Notes under the pieces: model-generated
Told to the model about the DNA's origin: nothing
Databases searched by the model: none
The model's input: the letters and a program-made list of their open reading frames with translations, nothing else
Assembly (NCBI GenBank): GCA_036971475.1
Contig: JBAIZL010000005.1
Coordinates: 169,623,886-169,687,885, forward strand
Length of the DNA stretch: 64,000 nucleotides
Source of the DNA: Prosapia bicincta
Lineage: Eukaryota > Arthropoda > Insecta > Hemiptera > Cercopidae
Direction: 5' to 3'
Translations under genes and position numbers: made by a program
Shown here: in pieces, positions 1 to 10,399 of the stretch
Position numbering within the stretch: the first letter of the stretch is position 1
Layout: every line of letters starts with the position of its first letter

Positions 1-17
1 AATAATGGTAACCATAA

Positions 18-31
18 TAGGGATAAGAAAA
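18..31. repeat. Target-site duplication, 5' copy
   Basis: The 14-mer TAGGGATAAGAAAA lies immediately before the GC-richer 5' end of the non-LTR element and recurs exactly at 5171-5184, directly after its poly(A). A perfect direct repeat on both sides fixes the element ends and indicates target-primed insertion with no later flank rearrangement. Confidence 0.9.
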
Positions 32-209
32 CTCCGCTACGCCGGTCCCAAGCCCGGGGCCTCATCTTACGATGAGGAAGGAGGAGGGATAGAGGAGTAA
101 CACCTCTCTAAAAAACCTTGGTTTAGCTGGCCCGGCTGATAGTACCTCGTGAGGGCTCCTTGTACAGGGTTACAGTACTAGGGGAAGGCACCCCGAAAAC
201 AAACCAAAG
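32..209 (+). other. 5' UTR of the non-LTR element
   Basis: This is 178 nt between the 5' end defined by the target duplication and the ORF1 ATG. It is GC-richer than the flank. As in other LINEs it would be expected to hold an internal promoter, but no specific promoter motif is claimed here. Confidence 0.6.
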
Positions 210-1883
210 ATGGAAGTTGTAGATGAAACCAAACCTACGGTGCAGGGGGTCGGATCCCCAGTACCGGCGACCGTCGGGAGTGAGCAAGCAGGCTCCGGGT
301 CGTCGTCAGCCAGCGCCTGCAAGAAACATACCTCGGGGATGGAACACTTGGTCCCCGTGGATGAAAATGTGACAAGTGGGGGGGAAAGAGATCCTTTCTC
401 TAGGAGCTCCAGGGTTCAGAGGACACCACCGTCAGCTCCCAAACCACCTGAAATTAGGAGAAGCGACCCAAAGATTGGCAGGAAAAAAAGTGATGCCTCT
501 CCATTGGTTACGCAAGGGAGAAAAAATGGAAGTGCGGGAACTGGAACACCGGGTAACGCAATAGCAGAAAGCTCTCAGCAGATATCTCCTCAAGAGAAGC
601 AGCTGCAAAAAATTGCCCGAGAGGAAGCAGAGCACTTCAAAAAATGCCGAGCCGTACTAAGCAAAATGAAGGCTGCTATAGGCAGACAAAAAAACGTCAG
701 CATTGACATTAAATCTGGAATTATGGAGCTCGAAGATCTAGTAGACGGGCTAAGCTACTTAAAGAGATCACGGGAGAGGGCTGAATTCTTCCTAAAAGAA
801 GAAGAGGCACAAAATGATAATTCTCCACACACAGGGGAAGGAAAGAAAAGAGTGGCTTCGAGTCCCCTTCAACAGGGCCTAGGGAAAAAACACAGAGAAG
901 GAGTAAGACAAGAAGATGGCCCCTCGAGAGTAGATGGCACAAGGCCTAAGAACTCTACAGAGTCCACCCCCATCACAAGGGCTACTAATGAGAATCCTTC
1001 TTCTCATAAAGAGAATGAGAATGGCGGCCAGTGGACGGTAGTTCAAACCCGCAAACACGTTGCAGCTAGAAGGCAGAATCAGTTGGAACTGGACATGGAA
1101 TCCAATCTAATGACTCCAGGTCAAATAAGAAGGAAGAAAGTAAGAAATAAACCACGCTCAGAGGCAGTACTTATTAAGCCTGTCAGTGGGAAATCTTTTG
1201 CAGATGTTTTACGCGTCTTCCACGACAAGGTAAAGCCTGAGGACTTAAATGCGGGCATAAAATCCATAAGGAAAACGAGAGCAGGGGATGTCCTCTTTGA
1301 GATGTCTGGCAGGGCGGAAAATATCGATGAATTCAACAAAACTATAACAGATGCAATTGGGGAAGTAGGGAATATACAACACCTAGTCCCGAAGGTAACA
1401 ATAGAGATTAGAGACCTAGACTCAATGACAGAAGAGAAGGACGTAAAGGAAGCCCTCGCTCGTAATTTACTAAATAGCAATGACGAACGCAAGATTTACG
1501 TAACAGCAGCAAATGATAGAGGGCAGAAGATGGCTATTGTTGTTTTAAGCGAGGCAGAATCAGGCATTCTTTTAAAGAATAATAGGATTAAAATTGGCTA
1601 TGTCAGCTGTAGAATCAGGTTGAGGATTGAGGTAACACGTTGCTGGAAGTGTCTCGGCTATGGGCATAAGACTGGAAAATGCAACGGACCTGACAGGCAA
1701 GGTTTATGTTTTAAATGTGGCAACAGCGAACATCAGGTCAAAGACTGTCAGCAGGAACCTTATTGCATGCTGTGCGCGGATATGAATCTGGATGTGGACA
1801 AGACAAAACACGTCTCCGGATCTGGGAAATGTATAGTGTTCCGCCAAGCGTTGGAAGCCGAAAAACTAAAAAAGAATGGCTAG
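210..1883 (+). CDS. ORF1 gag-like nucleic-acid-binding protein of R1-type LINE
   Basis: A 557-aa protein. Residues 1 to about 300 are hydrophilic, rich in Ser, Lys, Glu and Pro, and look disordered or partly coiled-coil (a charged Glu/Lys stretch near 125-210). About 310-450 is a more ordered region. The C terminus carries three tandem cysteine knuckles: CWKCLGYGHKTGKC near residues 478-491, CFKCGNSEHQVKDC near 501-514, then a further CxxC (CMLC). Such triple knuckles are characteristic of R1/jockey-group ORF1 proteins, which coat the element RNA and chaperone it to the target DNA. The start is the first ATG after the 5' UTR, and there are no stops or frameshifts. The stop lies inside the ORF2 start region in the octamer ATGGCTAG (8-nt overlap), so ORF2 is probably made by reinitiation or termination coupling. 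Confidence 0.9.
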   Translation: MEVVDETKPTVQGVGSPVPATVGSEQAGSGSSSASACKKHTSGMEHLVPVDENVTSGGERDPFSRSSRVQRTPPSAPKPPEIRRSDPKIGRKKSDASPLVTQGRKNGSAGTGTPGNAIAESSQQISPQEKQLQKIAREEAEHFKKCRAVLSKMKAAIGRQKNVSIDIKSGIMELEDLVDGLSYLKRSRERAEFFLKEEEAQNDNSPHTGEGKKRVASSPLQQGLGKKHREGVRQEDGPSRVDGTRPKNSTESTPITRATNENPSSHKENENGGQWTVVQTRKHVAARRQNQLELDMESNLMTPGQIRRKKVRNKPRSEAVLIKPVSGKSFADVLRVFHDKVKPEDLNAGIKSIRKTRAGDVLFEMSGRAENIDEFNKTITDAIGEVGNIQHLVPKVTIEIRDLDSMTEEKDVKEALARNLLNSNDERKIYVTAANDRGQKMAIVVLSEAESGILLKNNRIKIGYVSCRIRLRIEVTRCWKCLGYGHKTGKCNGPDRQGLCFKCGNSEHQVKDCQQEPYCMLCADMNLDVDKTKHVSGSGKCIVFRQALEAEKLKKNG

Positions 1884-4800
1884 ACGGATTATCCAAGGAA
1901 ATCTGGGCAGAGGGAGACTGGCTAATGATCTTCTTTCGCAACTTCGATTGGAACATAAGGCTGACATTATAATAATAAGTGAGCAGTATAAGGACTTGGC
2001 ATCACCTACGTGGTTTTCGGACAGCTTGGGAACCGCAGCTATTTGGATACCTGAAGGGAATCTTGCCATTGATAGTCATGGCTCTGGTAACGGCTATGTA
2101 TGGGTTAAAAGCAACAATGTTACATACGTCAGCGTGTACCTAACTCCCAATGAGTCCATCGGAGACTTCCGCCAAAAGATGGACCAGCTAGAGGACGGAC
2201 TACAGGCAATGGAAGGTAACATCATTGTTGGAGGAGATTTCAACGCGAGGGCTACAGAATGGGGGGCAGATATAACTAACTCTAGAGGCAAACGCGTGAC
2301 CGAAATGGCATCAAGACTGGGACTCGTCATCCTTAACACAGGTAACACGACTACCTTCCGGCGACCAGGATATAGAGGTAGTATTATCGATATTACCTTA
2401 GCTTCAGAGACTTTAGTCCCTAGAATTCAGGACTGGGTAGTTATGGAGGACTACACGGCGAGCTATCACCAGTATATCTCAATCAGCATCAACCCTGAGA
2501 AATCAAAGAGACGGCTGAAAACACTGAGAAGAAGCAGGTGGAATGTCGCCCGTATGGACCAGGACAGATTCTCGGAGGTCCTGCAGGGTTCCCAATTGGA
2601 TGCCATGGAAATGGGTCGAACAACAAAAAGGCACAGGCACGCTGAAGCTGTAGTAGACGCAACAATGAACATCATTCAAAGAGCCTGCAAGGTGGCTATC
2701 CCACAAAAGCGATTCCCTACAGGAAATAGAAATCCAGTATATTGGTGGACTGAGGAGATAGCTATATTAAGGAGAAAGTGTCTTAGAACGAGACGCTTAG
2801 CTCAACGAGCAAGGCGAAGGGGACAGGGTGTGGCCTATGAAGAGACACTGGAATGCAAGACGGCAAAGAGTGAACTCCGTAGAGCAATTAGAGAGAGCCA
2901 AAGGCGATGCTGGGAGGACCTTCGGGAAGATCTAAATAGTGACCCCTGGGGCCTGGGATATAAGCTGGTAATGAAAAAGCTAAATTCATTCACTCCAAGA
3001 GGACCTTTGAATGCGGCACAGATGAAAACTATAGTAGATGGTTTGTTCCCTTCTCACCCTGTCGGTCAGATTTTAAAGAGGAAAACCGGAGGGAAAGATT
3101 TCCCGCTCTTCACAGAGAAAGAACTATGGACAGCAGCCAACTCCCTCCAAAATAACAAGGCTCCGGGACCGGATGGAATCCCTTCGGAGGTCCTTAAAGC
3201 CGTAGTGAGAACTCACCCGCACGTATTACTCAACATGTACAACCACTGCCTGAAAACTGGCGTATTTAGTGCCCGTTGGAAGGTAGCAAGATTGGTCCTG
3301 ATTAACAAAGGCAAGGGGAACTTAGATTCTCCGTCTTCATACAGACCGCTGTGCATGTTGGATGCGGCTGGAAAATTGCTAGAAAAACTTATTAGGCCAC
3401 GGCTGCTTTCGGCCTTCCGCGATGCAGGGGATCTTTCTGAGAGACAGTTTGGCTTTAGGAAGGGCAAATCAACTATTGATGCTATTAGAACCGTAGTTGA
3501 TGCTGCTAAAATAGTCGAGGTAGGTAACCACTTTTCAAGACCTGTGTGCCTTCTGGTTACCCTAGACGTACGTAATGCCTTCAACACAGCGAGATGGAAA
3601 GACATACTGTATGCCCTGGAGAAGACATTCGCTCTGCCTGAGTACCTCCTACGGATAGTACGAGACTACCTTAACAACCGGTATCTGATATACGAGACTT
3701 CAGATGGACCTAGAAGGAAGAGAGTAACAGCAGGAGCAGCTCAAGGCTCCATTCTTGGCCCGAACCTCTGGAATGCAAATTACGACAGCATTTTGCGTAT
3801 AACAATGCCAGATGGAACTTTCCTGGTGGGATACGCAGACGACATTGCTGCGATCATTATAGCGAGAAACCAAGAGCTCGCCCAATTGCGACTGGCCCAA
3901 GTAATGCGTCGTGTTAACAGCTGGATGATGGAGCATGGTCTACGCTTGGCTCTGGAAAAAACTGAGATTCTTCTGATATCCAAGAGACACCTTACTCCTA
4001 GCCCTGAGATGCTTGTGGGAGAGGAAAAAATAGCGGTTAAAAATGCCATTAGGTACTTAGGTATCATGATTGATAGGAAGCTGAGCTTTCAAAATCATGT
4101 TAAATGCGCAGCTGAGAAAGCGATCAGAGTCACAACAGCTATGAGTAGGCTTCTGGCTAATGTTAGGGGCCCTACACAGAGCAGACGCCGTCTTCTGATA
4201 TCCGTGGCGCAATCTATAATGCTGTACGGAGCGGAAATTTGGGCAGGTGCCCTCAAAACCGAGAGGAATAGAAGATGGATGGCCTCAGTGCAGAGAAAAG
4301 GGGCACTAAGAGTGGCGTGTTCTTATCGAACGGTCTCGGAATCGGCCGCTCTAGTAGTGGCGGGAATAATTCCTATTGATCTGCTGGCGCTAGAAAAGAA
4401 GACCATTGCGGAGCGACGAAAAAATACGGACGATAGGGAAAACCAAAAGGAAGCGAGAAGAACGACGATGACCAAGTGGCAGGAAAGATGGGGTGGGGTC
4501 ATCATCGACCCCACAGGAAGATGGACAGCCAGACTAATCAAAAACCTATCCAGTTGGACTAACAGGCAGCATGGAGAGGTAAACTTCTACACTACACAGT
4601 TCTTGACAGGACACGGTTGCTTTCGGACCTATTTATATAAAATGGGAAAGGTGAACAATCCAAATTGCTCCCATTGTGGGGAAGGGTCACCCGATAACCC
4701 CGAACACACCTTCTTTGTGTGCAGAAGATGGCAATCTGAGAGAACAACGCTGGAAAGCAACGTCGGGCCAATAGACCCGGACAACATAGTGGGCAAGATG

Positions 4801-4899
4801 CTGTGGAGTGCATCCAACTGGATGGAGATAGCGACATATATCGAGAGCATACTACGGAGTAAAATGAGACAAGAAGATGGTCGAGGTCAAGATCAGTGA
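1876..4899 (+). CDS. ORF2 endonuclease / reverse transcriptase polyprotein of R1-type LINE
   Basis: A 1007-aa protein that nicks target DNA and copies the element RNA onto it. Residues about 1-205 form an AP-like (EEP) endonuclease: N9 in QGNLGR, E36 in ISEQY, D121/N123 in GGDFNA, D172 in SIIDIT and H198 in SYHQY are the expected catalytic positions. Reverse transcriptase follows: NNKAPGPDGIP near 425-437, the SYRPLCMLD block, QFGFRKGKSTIDAI, the DVRNAF metal-binding motif, GAAQGSILGP, and the catalytic box YADD near 652. The C terminus has a Cys/His motif, CSHCGEGSPDNPEHTFFVC, near 931-949. No stop or frameshift is visible and every catalytic motif is intact. The ATG overlaps the end of ORF1 by 8 nt in the +1 frame. 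Confidence 0.93.
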   Translation: MARRIIQGNLGRGRLANDLLSQLRLEHKADIIIISEQYKDLASPTWFSDSLGTAAIWIPEGNLAIDSHGSGNGYVWVKSNNVTYVSVYLTPNESIGDFRQKMDQLEDGLQAMEGNIIVGGDFNARATEWGADITNSRGKRVTEMASRLGLVILNTGNTTTFRRPGYRGSIIDITLASETLVPRIQDWVVMEDYTASYHQYISISINPEKSKRRLKTLRRSRWNVARMDQDRFSEVLQGSQLDAMEMGRTTKRHRHAEAVVDATMNIIQRACKVAIPQKRFPTGNRNPVYWWTEEIAILRRKCLRTRRLAQRARRRGQGVAYEETLECKTAKSELRRAIRESQRRCWEDLREDLNSDPWGLGYKLVMKKLNSFTPRGPLNAAQMKTIVDGLFPSHPVGQILKRKTGGKDFPLFTEKELWTAANSLQNNKAPGPDGIPSEVLKAVVRTHPHVLLNMYNHCLKTGVFSARWKVARLVLINKGKGNLDSPSSYRPLCMLDAAGKLLEKLIRPRLLSAFRDAGDLSERQFGFRKGKSTIDAIRTVVDAAKIVEVGNHFSRPVCLLVTLDVRNAFNTARWKDILYALEKTFALPEYLLRIVRDYLNNRYLIYETSDGPRRKRVTAGAAQGSILGPNLWNANYDSILRITMPDGTFLVGYADDIAAIIIARNQELAQLRLAQVMRRVNSWMMEHGLRLALEKTEILLISKRHLTPSPEMLVGEEKIAVKNAIRYLGIMIDRKLSFQNHVKCAAEKAIRVTTAMSRLLANVRGPTQSRRRLLISVAQSIMLYGAEIWAGALKTERNRRWMASVQRKGALRVACSYRTVSESAALVVAGIIPIDLLALEKKTIAERRKNTDDRENQKEARRTTMTKWQERWGGVIIDPTGRWTARLIKNLSSWTNRQHGEVNFYTTQFLTGHGCFRTYLYKMGKVNNPNCSHCGEGSPDNPEHTFFVCRRWQSERTTLESNVGPIDPDNIVGKMLWSASNWMEIATYIESILRSKMRQEDGRGQDQ

Positions 4900-5111
4900 T
4901 CAGGCCAAATACACTCATTTTCAGAAATAGAAACCACTGGGGTTAATGAAGGGCCCTCTGACCAGGAAGAATGCTAATACAGTGATACCCTGGTCAGATC
5001 TACAAAGGGCCGGAAAGGAGGAAGGGTTTAGTGGGTATTCGCCAGGAGTCCCACACACCAGGTCTGTCAGGGCAGACTTGATGGTGCGTAAATGCATTCC
5101 AACCTCCAAAG

Positions 5112-5170
<59 letters not shown>
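4900..5170 (+). other. 3' UTR and poly(A) tail of the non-LTR element
   Basis: About 210 nt of 3' UTR are followed by A5112-A5170, 59 uninterrupted adenines. The A tract abuts the 3' target duplication. Its length and purity argue for a young insertion, since such tracts shrink and mutate quickly. Confidence 0.85.
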
Positions 5171-5172
<2 letters not shown>

Positions 5173-5184
5173 GGGATAAGAAAA
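5171..5184. repeat. Target-site duplication, 3' copy
   Basis: Exact second copy of TAGGGATAAGAAAA, directly after the poly(A) tail. Confidence 0.9.
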
Positions 5185-7062
5185 AGAAGAGTTGCCAAAT
5201 CGTGTTGAGGCCATCGCTATATCATATTTATATTCGTTAACATATACATACAAATCCATTTAATAAAATTTAGTCTATGAATTGAACCAGATTCTATGTT
5301 GAAAGAATAATACGATACGGCCTAAAAGCTATTTGTACAAAACCACAAATTAAATAAAGAAACTTGATATTTTCCTTGCGGTGGCGCAACTCAGTAGGAA
5401 AAGTTTAATCATTTCTCCGTCCCATTTCCTCTTAATAAACAAACAAACAAACAACAAACTCCTCCAGTTTATTGGATTTATATTACATTTATGAGCTATA
5501 CCAGTACTACAGACGTGTCTTGCAGGAGACTAATCATTGCAATTTGTTTTAGTATAGCTTTTGTATAATTTTTGTTCTTTTCTTGTTTATTATTTCTCAC
5601 AACATTCGCTCTCTTCCTATCTCTGTTGTGATTATGTTCATAATAGAACGGTTTTTCATGAAATTGTAATAGGATTTGAGCCTACATACAAGGTATTGTT
5701 AATACATTTTATGTGGAAAACTGTAAAGTTTTGATTATAAGTCTCTTTTTTATGTATTCATTTTATTTCCTTTAAGGTCTGGAGTATTGTGATATTGATG
5801 TATTGCCTTAGAGGCCAAATTTAATATATGCCTAAACTTGTGTGGCTTTATGTAAAAATTAGGTTTTGTTTATATCTTTAAATAATGGTTTTCTTTATTT
5901 AGTCCATATAATACATTTTTCAGTTGAAAATCCCAGTTAAAAATCCTCAAGTAATTTTTCTTAGAACTATACAGACACATAAGACAATAGAAATTCCTAT
6001 ACCAATACAGATTGTCTTAAATATGAATTAGAAATGTGAGACATATGTATAGATCATTTACGAATAAATATTCACCAGCATTATATATAAGTAAAACTGT
6101 TGTGTGAGGTCTCTCAAGCACAACCACTCCCAACAAACTGGCAACCAGCCTTATAACAAAACACATCGAGTTCCGGAAACCAAAGTCAGCCTGGAAATAA
6201 GTGTCCTGGAAATAAAGAACTATGGATGACGCCGAACAGTCTGAAACTACTACTTTACAGCTGCATCTCTTCTCTGGCCACTTTGTCTCAACACGACTCA
6301 AATCTTTCAATTTATCTTTGATAAAGAGGTTCCATAAAGAAATCATCATCAAAACTCTTTCCTGTCCCCTGAATTACTTTCTAGGTTAAGCACTATTCTT
6401 TAATTTTCTTTGTTAATTAGTTTTAAGTAGCTATTATTTTTAGTTTGCATGTTGTACAGTATACATATGTAAAAACAAAAACAACATAAGTAGAAACTAC
6501 AAGATTAAGAAATGAAGAAAAAAATTATAAAATCCATACAAAAGCATGAACTAAAATATATATAATTTTCCGTATACAATATTATTGCTAATGTTTTCAA
6601 AATGTCTATTTAGCGCTTTGCCGTCAATGAGGTCTCCAACCACCTGAAGTCTTCAAGGAGGCTATAGTAGCTGGCGCATGCGCATAAGTGACGCAGTCCA
6701 ACGTAAATTAAGACTAGTGATTTTCACACTCGGATAGTGAGTCGAATGTCTTACTGACCCATGATTTTCAGTCATAGATCCCATTTTAAGTCATACGTTT
6801 AGTCGTGGAGATTGAGTAATATTTTAAATTATTTTCATTACTTTTATATTTGTTATTAGCATTATGATTTGATTAAAGGTCATTATCTTTTTAATATTAA
6901 ATTTACATTTTTCGTTGTAAGACATAATGTACATACTTAAATTCTGTTGATGTTTACACACTAAATCATACCTACACAAGTTAAAAATAGAAAAAAATAT
7001 AAGAAAAAGTCAGTAATCAAGCACTCAAGCAGAAAAAGTTGAGTTTGTTTTGTTATAATTCA

Positions 7063-7097
7063 CTGATAGTGATAATATCTCGGTTATCGAAACGCGT
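7063..7097 (+). ncRNA. Degenerate hammerhead-ribozyme-like motif
   Basis: The order is CTGATAG, an extra T, the stem GATAA/TTATC with an 8-nt loop, GAAA, then the self-complementary ACGCGT and ATGAG. The plan matches the better motif on the minus strand near 41.3 kb, but the invariant G-A of the CUGANGA core reads A-G here. A helix I partner is weak. It is probably a dead copy of a ribozyme-bearing element. Confidence 0.35.
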
Positions 7098-7186
7098 ATG
7101 AGATAATAAACTGTTGATTATGTGTTACTATTAGTTTTTATTTAGTTACAGCATCATTAATGCTTACAGTCTAACATAAATGTTTG

Positions 7187-7237
<51 letters not shown>
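7187..7237. repeat. (AT)n microsatellite
   Basis: About 50 bp of uninterrupted TA dinucleotide. Confidence 0.95.
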
Positions 7238-7241
<4 letters not shown>

Positions 7242-7444
7242 TACTAGGTCTACTGTAAGAGGTAGGCTACTGTGATAACTGTAAGCAAAAAAAACAAAAC
7301 AAAATATATTTAATTAGTGTATAATATCAATAAATTGTTCTTTAACTAATCAAACTGCATTCAAACGTCTTGATACAGAATGTATTAAATGATCTACCAC
7401 TCTTACATTGAATAAAAAGATTTTCCTTTGATAATATTGATTTA

Positions 7445-7525
7445 GCAAATTGCACGCGTCAAGTTGTGTTTATACTCTTGCTTTGCCCCAGGGAAGGAGC
7501 TACTTCAATCCGCCACAGTAAATGT
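7445..7525. repeat. Dispersed repeat copy (partner near 37.42-37.50 kb)
   Basis: A segment running from a CAAATTG(C/T)ACG start through GTTTATAC and CCAGGGA/CCAAGGGA to CAGTAAAT/AAGTAAAT is shared in the same order and orientation with 37,420-37,500, at roughly 70-75 percent by eye. Nature unknown; one copy lies outside the arms and the other in the spacer. Confidence 0.4.
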
Positions 7526-9221
7526 TCGAAAGCTCCGCGTTGGGGTCCTTATTCAGGGAAGTAAGAAACCAATCTACTGTTACGTTTCCCGCACTGTTAA
7601 CACACACAAACGAACAAATAATCACACTCACACACATTTACTATAACCATTATCTGTAAACCAATATTTAAAATTTTATTTGATCTAAGAAACTATAAAA
7701 TCAACACTGTATATAAATACTTCTGTTTTAGGCCTCCATTATATTGATAGAAAAAGGTAAAATACTTCACTTATAAATATTCAGTGCGTCCAAAAAATCC
7801 CTCCGCAGAACGGAGATACGTTTTACTAAAAATGAAATTATCATTCATTGAAAGTATACGTTTTTAGATTGGTATTAATTGTAGTCCTATTTAATCGCGC
7901 TAAATAAAGTAATTACCGTTATAACTGAAGGCATTACAGCATTTAGCCCTTCCAAGATGTCCGTCGAGTCCGCTTCGGAGTAATGTAAGAAGTACATATG
8001 AAGGCCTTTCCTCTAGCGAATGTTACGGATACTTTTTGAAAGCAATTTTTAAATACAGTAAAGTCTCCAAAACTCCACCTAATGGGGACTTGAATTGTGT
8101 CGAGTTACAAGAATGTCGAGTTTGAAAAGTTAAAATGAAACTTGTTTGTTAAAGTGTGTCACCTAAGAGTATATTCGGTAGTGCAACCACATTTATCAAA
8201 TTTTTCCTGAAAAAGGAAATGAAATATCTTGTACTGCACAGTAATTTTGTTGGAAAGAATGTTTTGTTTAAAGAATGTGTTTTGGACAGAAATACTTGAA
8301 GAGCTAACTCTGGCTGATACAAAAGTAAATATTACGTTCATATAGACTCTTAGTCGTCGGAAACAGAAAACTGTTTCAGTTTTAATTATTTATCTTGTTT
8401 TATCTGTTGTACTCAATTGCATAACTCGAAACCTTGCGCCTTCAAGGAACCCTTTTAGTAAAACCTTTCACCAAAGGGTAACAAGCTCTCAGATAAACGA
8501 ACGGTTTCTGTAATGATGGACTCGTAAAAAATTAAAGTATTTCGATATAAATAAACGGGTTTTTAAGAAATAGGATCATCGGAAAGAATGCAGAGCAACA
8601 AATGGATTTCACATCGAAACTTACTAAAATACCAAAAAGAGCCTCTTTTTCACGTACATTGATAATGTAAGCAATCACATTATCTCGAATAGTATTTTAG
8701 TTCTACTTAGAATAGATTTGGTTTCCAACGAACTTTCATTATTCGTATTTTTGCTTCTGTTAAAACATCTAAAATCCACGGCATCGATATCTGTAGTAAA
8801 TCCAATTTAAAAGTTTAATATCAATATTTATTCAAGCAAAATACTTCTAAATTTAAAAAAAGTTTTACTTTTCAAAACTATTTGAATTTAAGGTTTTACG
8901 GTTTAAATATTTTATTCAATAACAATTTATAATTTGTATTTTATATTACGAATTTATAATTTAAAATTTGATTAGACATGAATATTTACTTTTACGAAAA
9001 TATATAATCACATAAAGTATAACATAAATACAAAAGACACTAAAGTGTTTCAAGATCCTGAGCATGAGCAAAAAGTTGGAAGTCCTTGATAAAGTGGGAC
9101 CAGTCCCAAGAGTAGAAGACATGACCTCTTGTGGCCCATTTCCATCACCTTAGCCTCATCGCTGCTGAAACTTGTCCAATGTGCAATCTTGCAAGTATGG
9201 GTAATGAACCCCTACGGGATT

Positions 9222-9740
9222 GCCCCTACTGAGAGGCTCGACTTCAAATTGTTGTAGATCATACGGGTATTGGATGAAGTAAAGGGTATAATCTCAGGAC
9301 TCTAAAGAATCGCTACTGGGAGGCTCGACTTCAAATTGTTGTAGATCATACGGGTATTGGAAGAATTAAAGCGTATAGGTTCAGGACTCTAAAGAATCGC
9401 TACTGGGAGGCTCGACTTCAAATTGTTGTAGATCATACGTGCATTGGACGAAGTAAAGATATAAGCTCAGGACTCTAAAGAATCGCTACTGGGAGGCTCG
9501 ACTTCAAATTGTTGTAGATCATACGGGCATTGGATGAAGTAAAGCGTATAAGCTCAGGACTCTAAAGAATCGTTACTTGGAGGTTGGACTTCAAATTGTT
9601 GTAGATCATACGGGTATTGGATGAAGTAAAGCGTATAAGCTCAGGACTCTAAAGAATCGTTACTTGGAGGTTGGACTTCAAATTGTTGTAGATCATACGG
9701 GCATTGGATGAAGTAAAGCGTATATGTTCAGGGCTCTAGG
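9222..9740. repeat. 87-bp minisatellite, about six copies
   Basis: The phrase ACTTCAAATTGTTGTAGATC recurs at 9241, 9328, 9415, 9501, 9588 and 9675, a period of 86-87 bp. Units differ by a few substitutions such as GGGAGGCTCG versus TGGAGGTTGG. The array is missing from the mirrored place in the right arm, where the sequence matching 9060-9110 sits next to the short-period repeat. It therefore arose in, or was lost from, one arm after they separated. Confidence 0.9.
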
Positions 9741-9904
9741 GAACTGCAAAAGACCATAATAACTATTAAATAAATAATTTATTGCTTTCAAACATATGAC
9801 ATTTATTATAGTCTTGTGTAGGTCATTACAGTCCTGAAATTATAAGTTATATTAAGAATACCTTATAATATCTTATGATATATTTGATTTATATGATTTT
9901 TTCC

Positions 9905-10388
9905 AAGACGTTAATTTTTTTCTAAGGTGTCAGATCCTTCCCAAGATGTCAGATTCTCTCAAAGACGTTAGACTATTTCCATATCATCAGATTATTTCCA
10001 AGTCTTCAGTTTTTCTGCAAAGCGTCAGGCTCTTTCCAAGACGTCAGATTCCTAACTAAACGTCAGACTCCTTCTAAATCGCCAGGCTGTTTCCAAATAG
10101 TCAGATTCTTTCCAAAACTTCAGATCCTTTCCAAGATGTCATATTCTCTGCAATACTTCAGTTACTCTCCAAAGCGTCAGACTATTTCCAAATCGTCAGA
10201 ATCTTTCAAAGATGCCAGATTCTTTCCAAGACATTCTCTCCAATATGTCAAATTCATTTCAAGGTATCAGATTTTTCTCAACACGTTAGATTCTTTCCAA
10301 GACGGTGGATCTCTCCAAAACATCAGGTTCTCTCCAAGGTGTATTCTTTCTAAGACAACAGATTCTTTCCAAGATGTTAGATTCTCTC
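9905..10388. repeat. Short-period (about 17-20 bp) degenerate tandem repeat, left-arm copy
   Basis: Irregular units near TTTCCAAGACGTCAGATTC follow one another for about 480 bp. The same family, inverted, lies at 63,447-63,830 in the right arm. An open frame at 10,136-10,399 is only a by-product of the repeat. Confidence 0.85.
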
Positions 10389-10399
10389 CGTTACAATAA

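Larger units (their letters stand above)
32..5170 (+). mobile_element. Full-length R1-clade non-LTR retrotransposon
   Basis: A 5139-bp element with a 178-nt 5' UTR, an ORF1 gag-like protein with CCHC knuckles, an ORF2 with AP-type endonuclease plus reverse transcriptase, a 3' UTR of about 210 nt and an uninterrupted 59-nt A tract. A 14-bp target duplication bounds it. The domain order and a C-terminal Cys/His motif in ORF2 are typical of the R1/TRAS/Waldo group of arthropod LINEs; the exact family cannot be named without a database. Both ORFs are open over their full length and the tail is unbroken, so it looks like a recent and possibly competent insertion. Base composition is visibly less AT-rich than the surrounding DNA. 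Confidence 0.92.
5185..8962. other. AT-rich non-coding DNA outside the visible palindrome
   Basis: I see no convincing gene. Open frames here are short; the longest, 111 codons on the minus strand at 6017-6352, shows no recognised domain. The block holds an (AT)n tract at 7187-7237, a hammerhead-like motif at 7063-7097, and an approximately 80-bp segment at 7445-7525 related to 37,420-37,500. Its right-arm partner, if any, lies beyond base 64,000, so whether it belongs to the inverted repeat cannot be judged. Confidence 0.5.

Noticed and set aside
18..31. Target duplication as a cryptic 28S rDNA R1 target
   Set aside because: In the sense orientation TAGGGATAAGAAAA does not match the known 28S R1 site; a short TAGGGA match on the opposite strand is coincidental.
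4921..5259. Minus-strand 112-codon frame over the LINE tail
   Set aside because: It runs through the poly(A) complement (poly-Phe) and across the insertion junction.
5376..5420. GGTGGCGCAACTCAGTAGG near 5.39 kb as a tRNA or SINE A box
   Set aside because: No B box or cloverleaf follows within a plausible distance.
6017..6352. 111-codon minus-strand frame in the 5' flank
   Set aside because: No domain, no codon bias visible, and no repeat or arm partner to test conservation; left as non-coding.
9222..10390. Regularly spaced repeats as a CRISPR-like array
   Set aside because: The repeats are contiguous with no unique spacers, and the context is eukaryotic; they are minisatellites.
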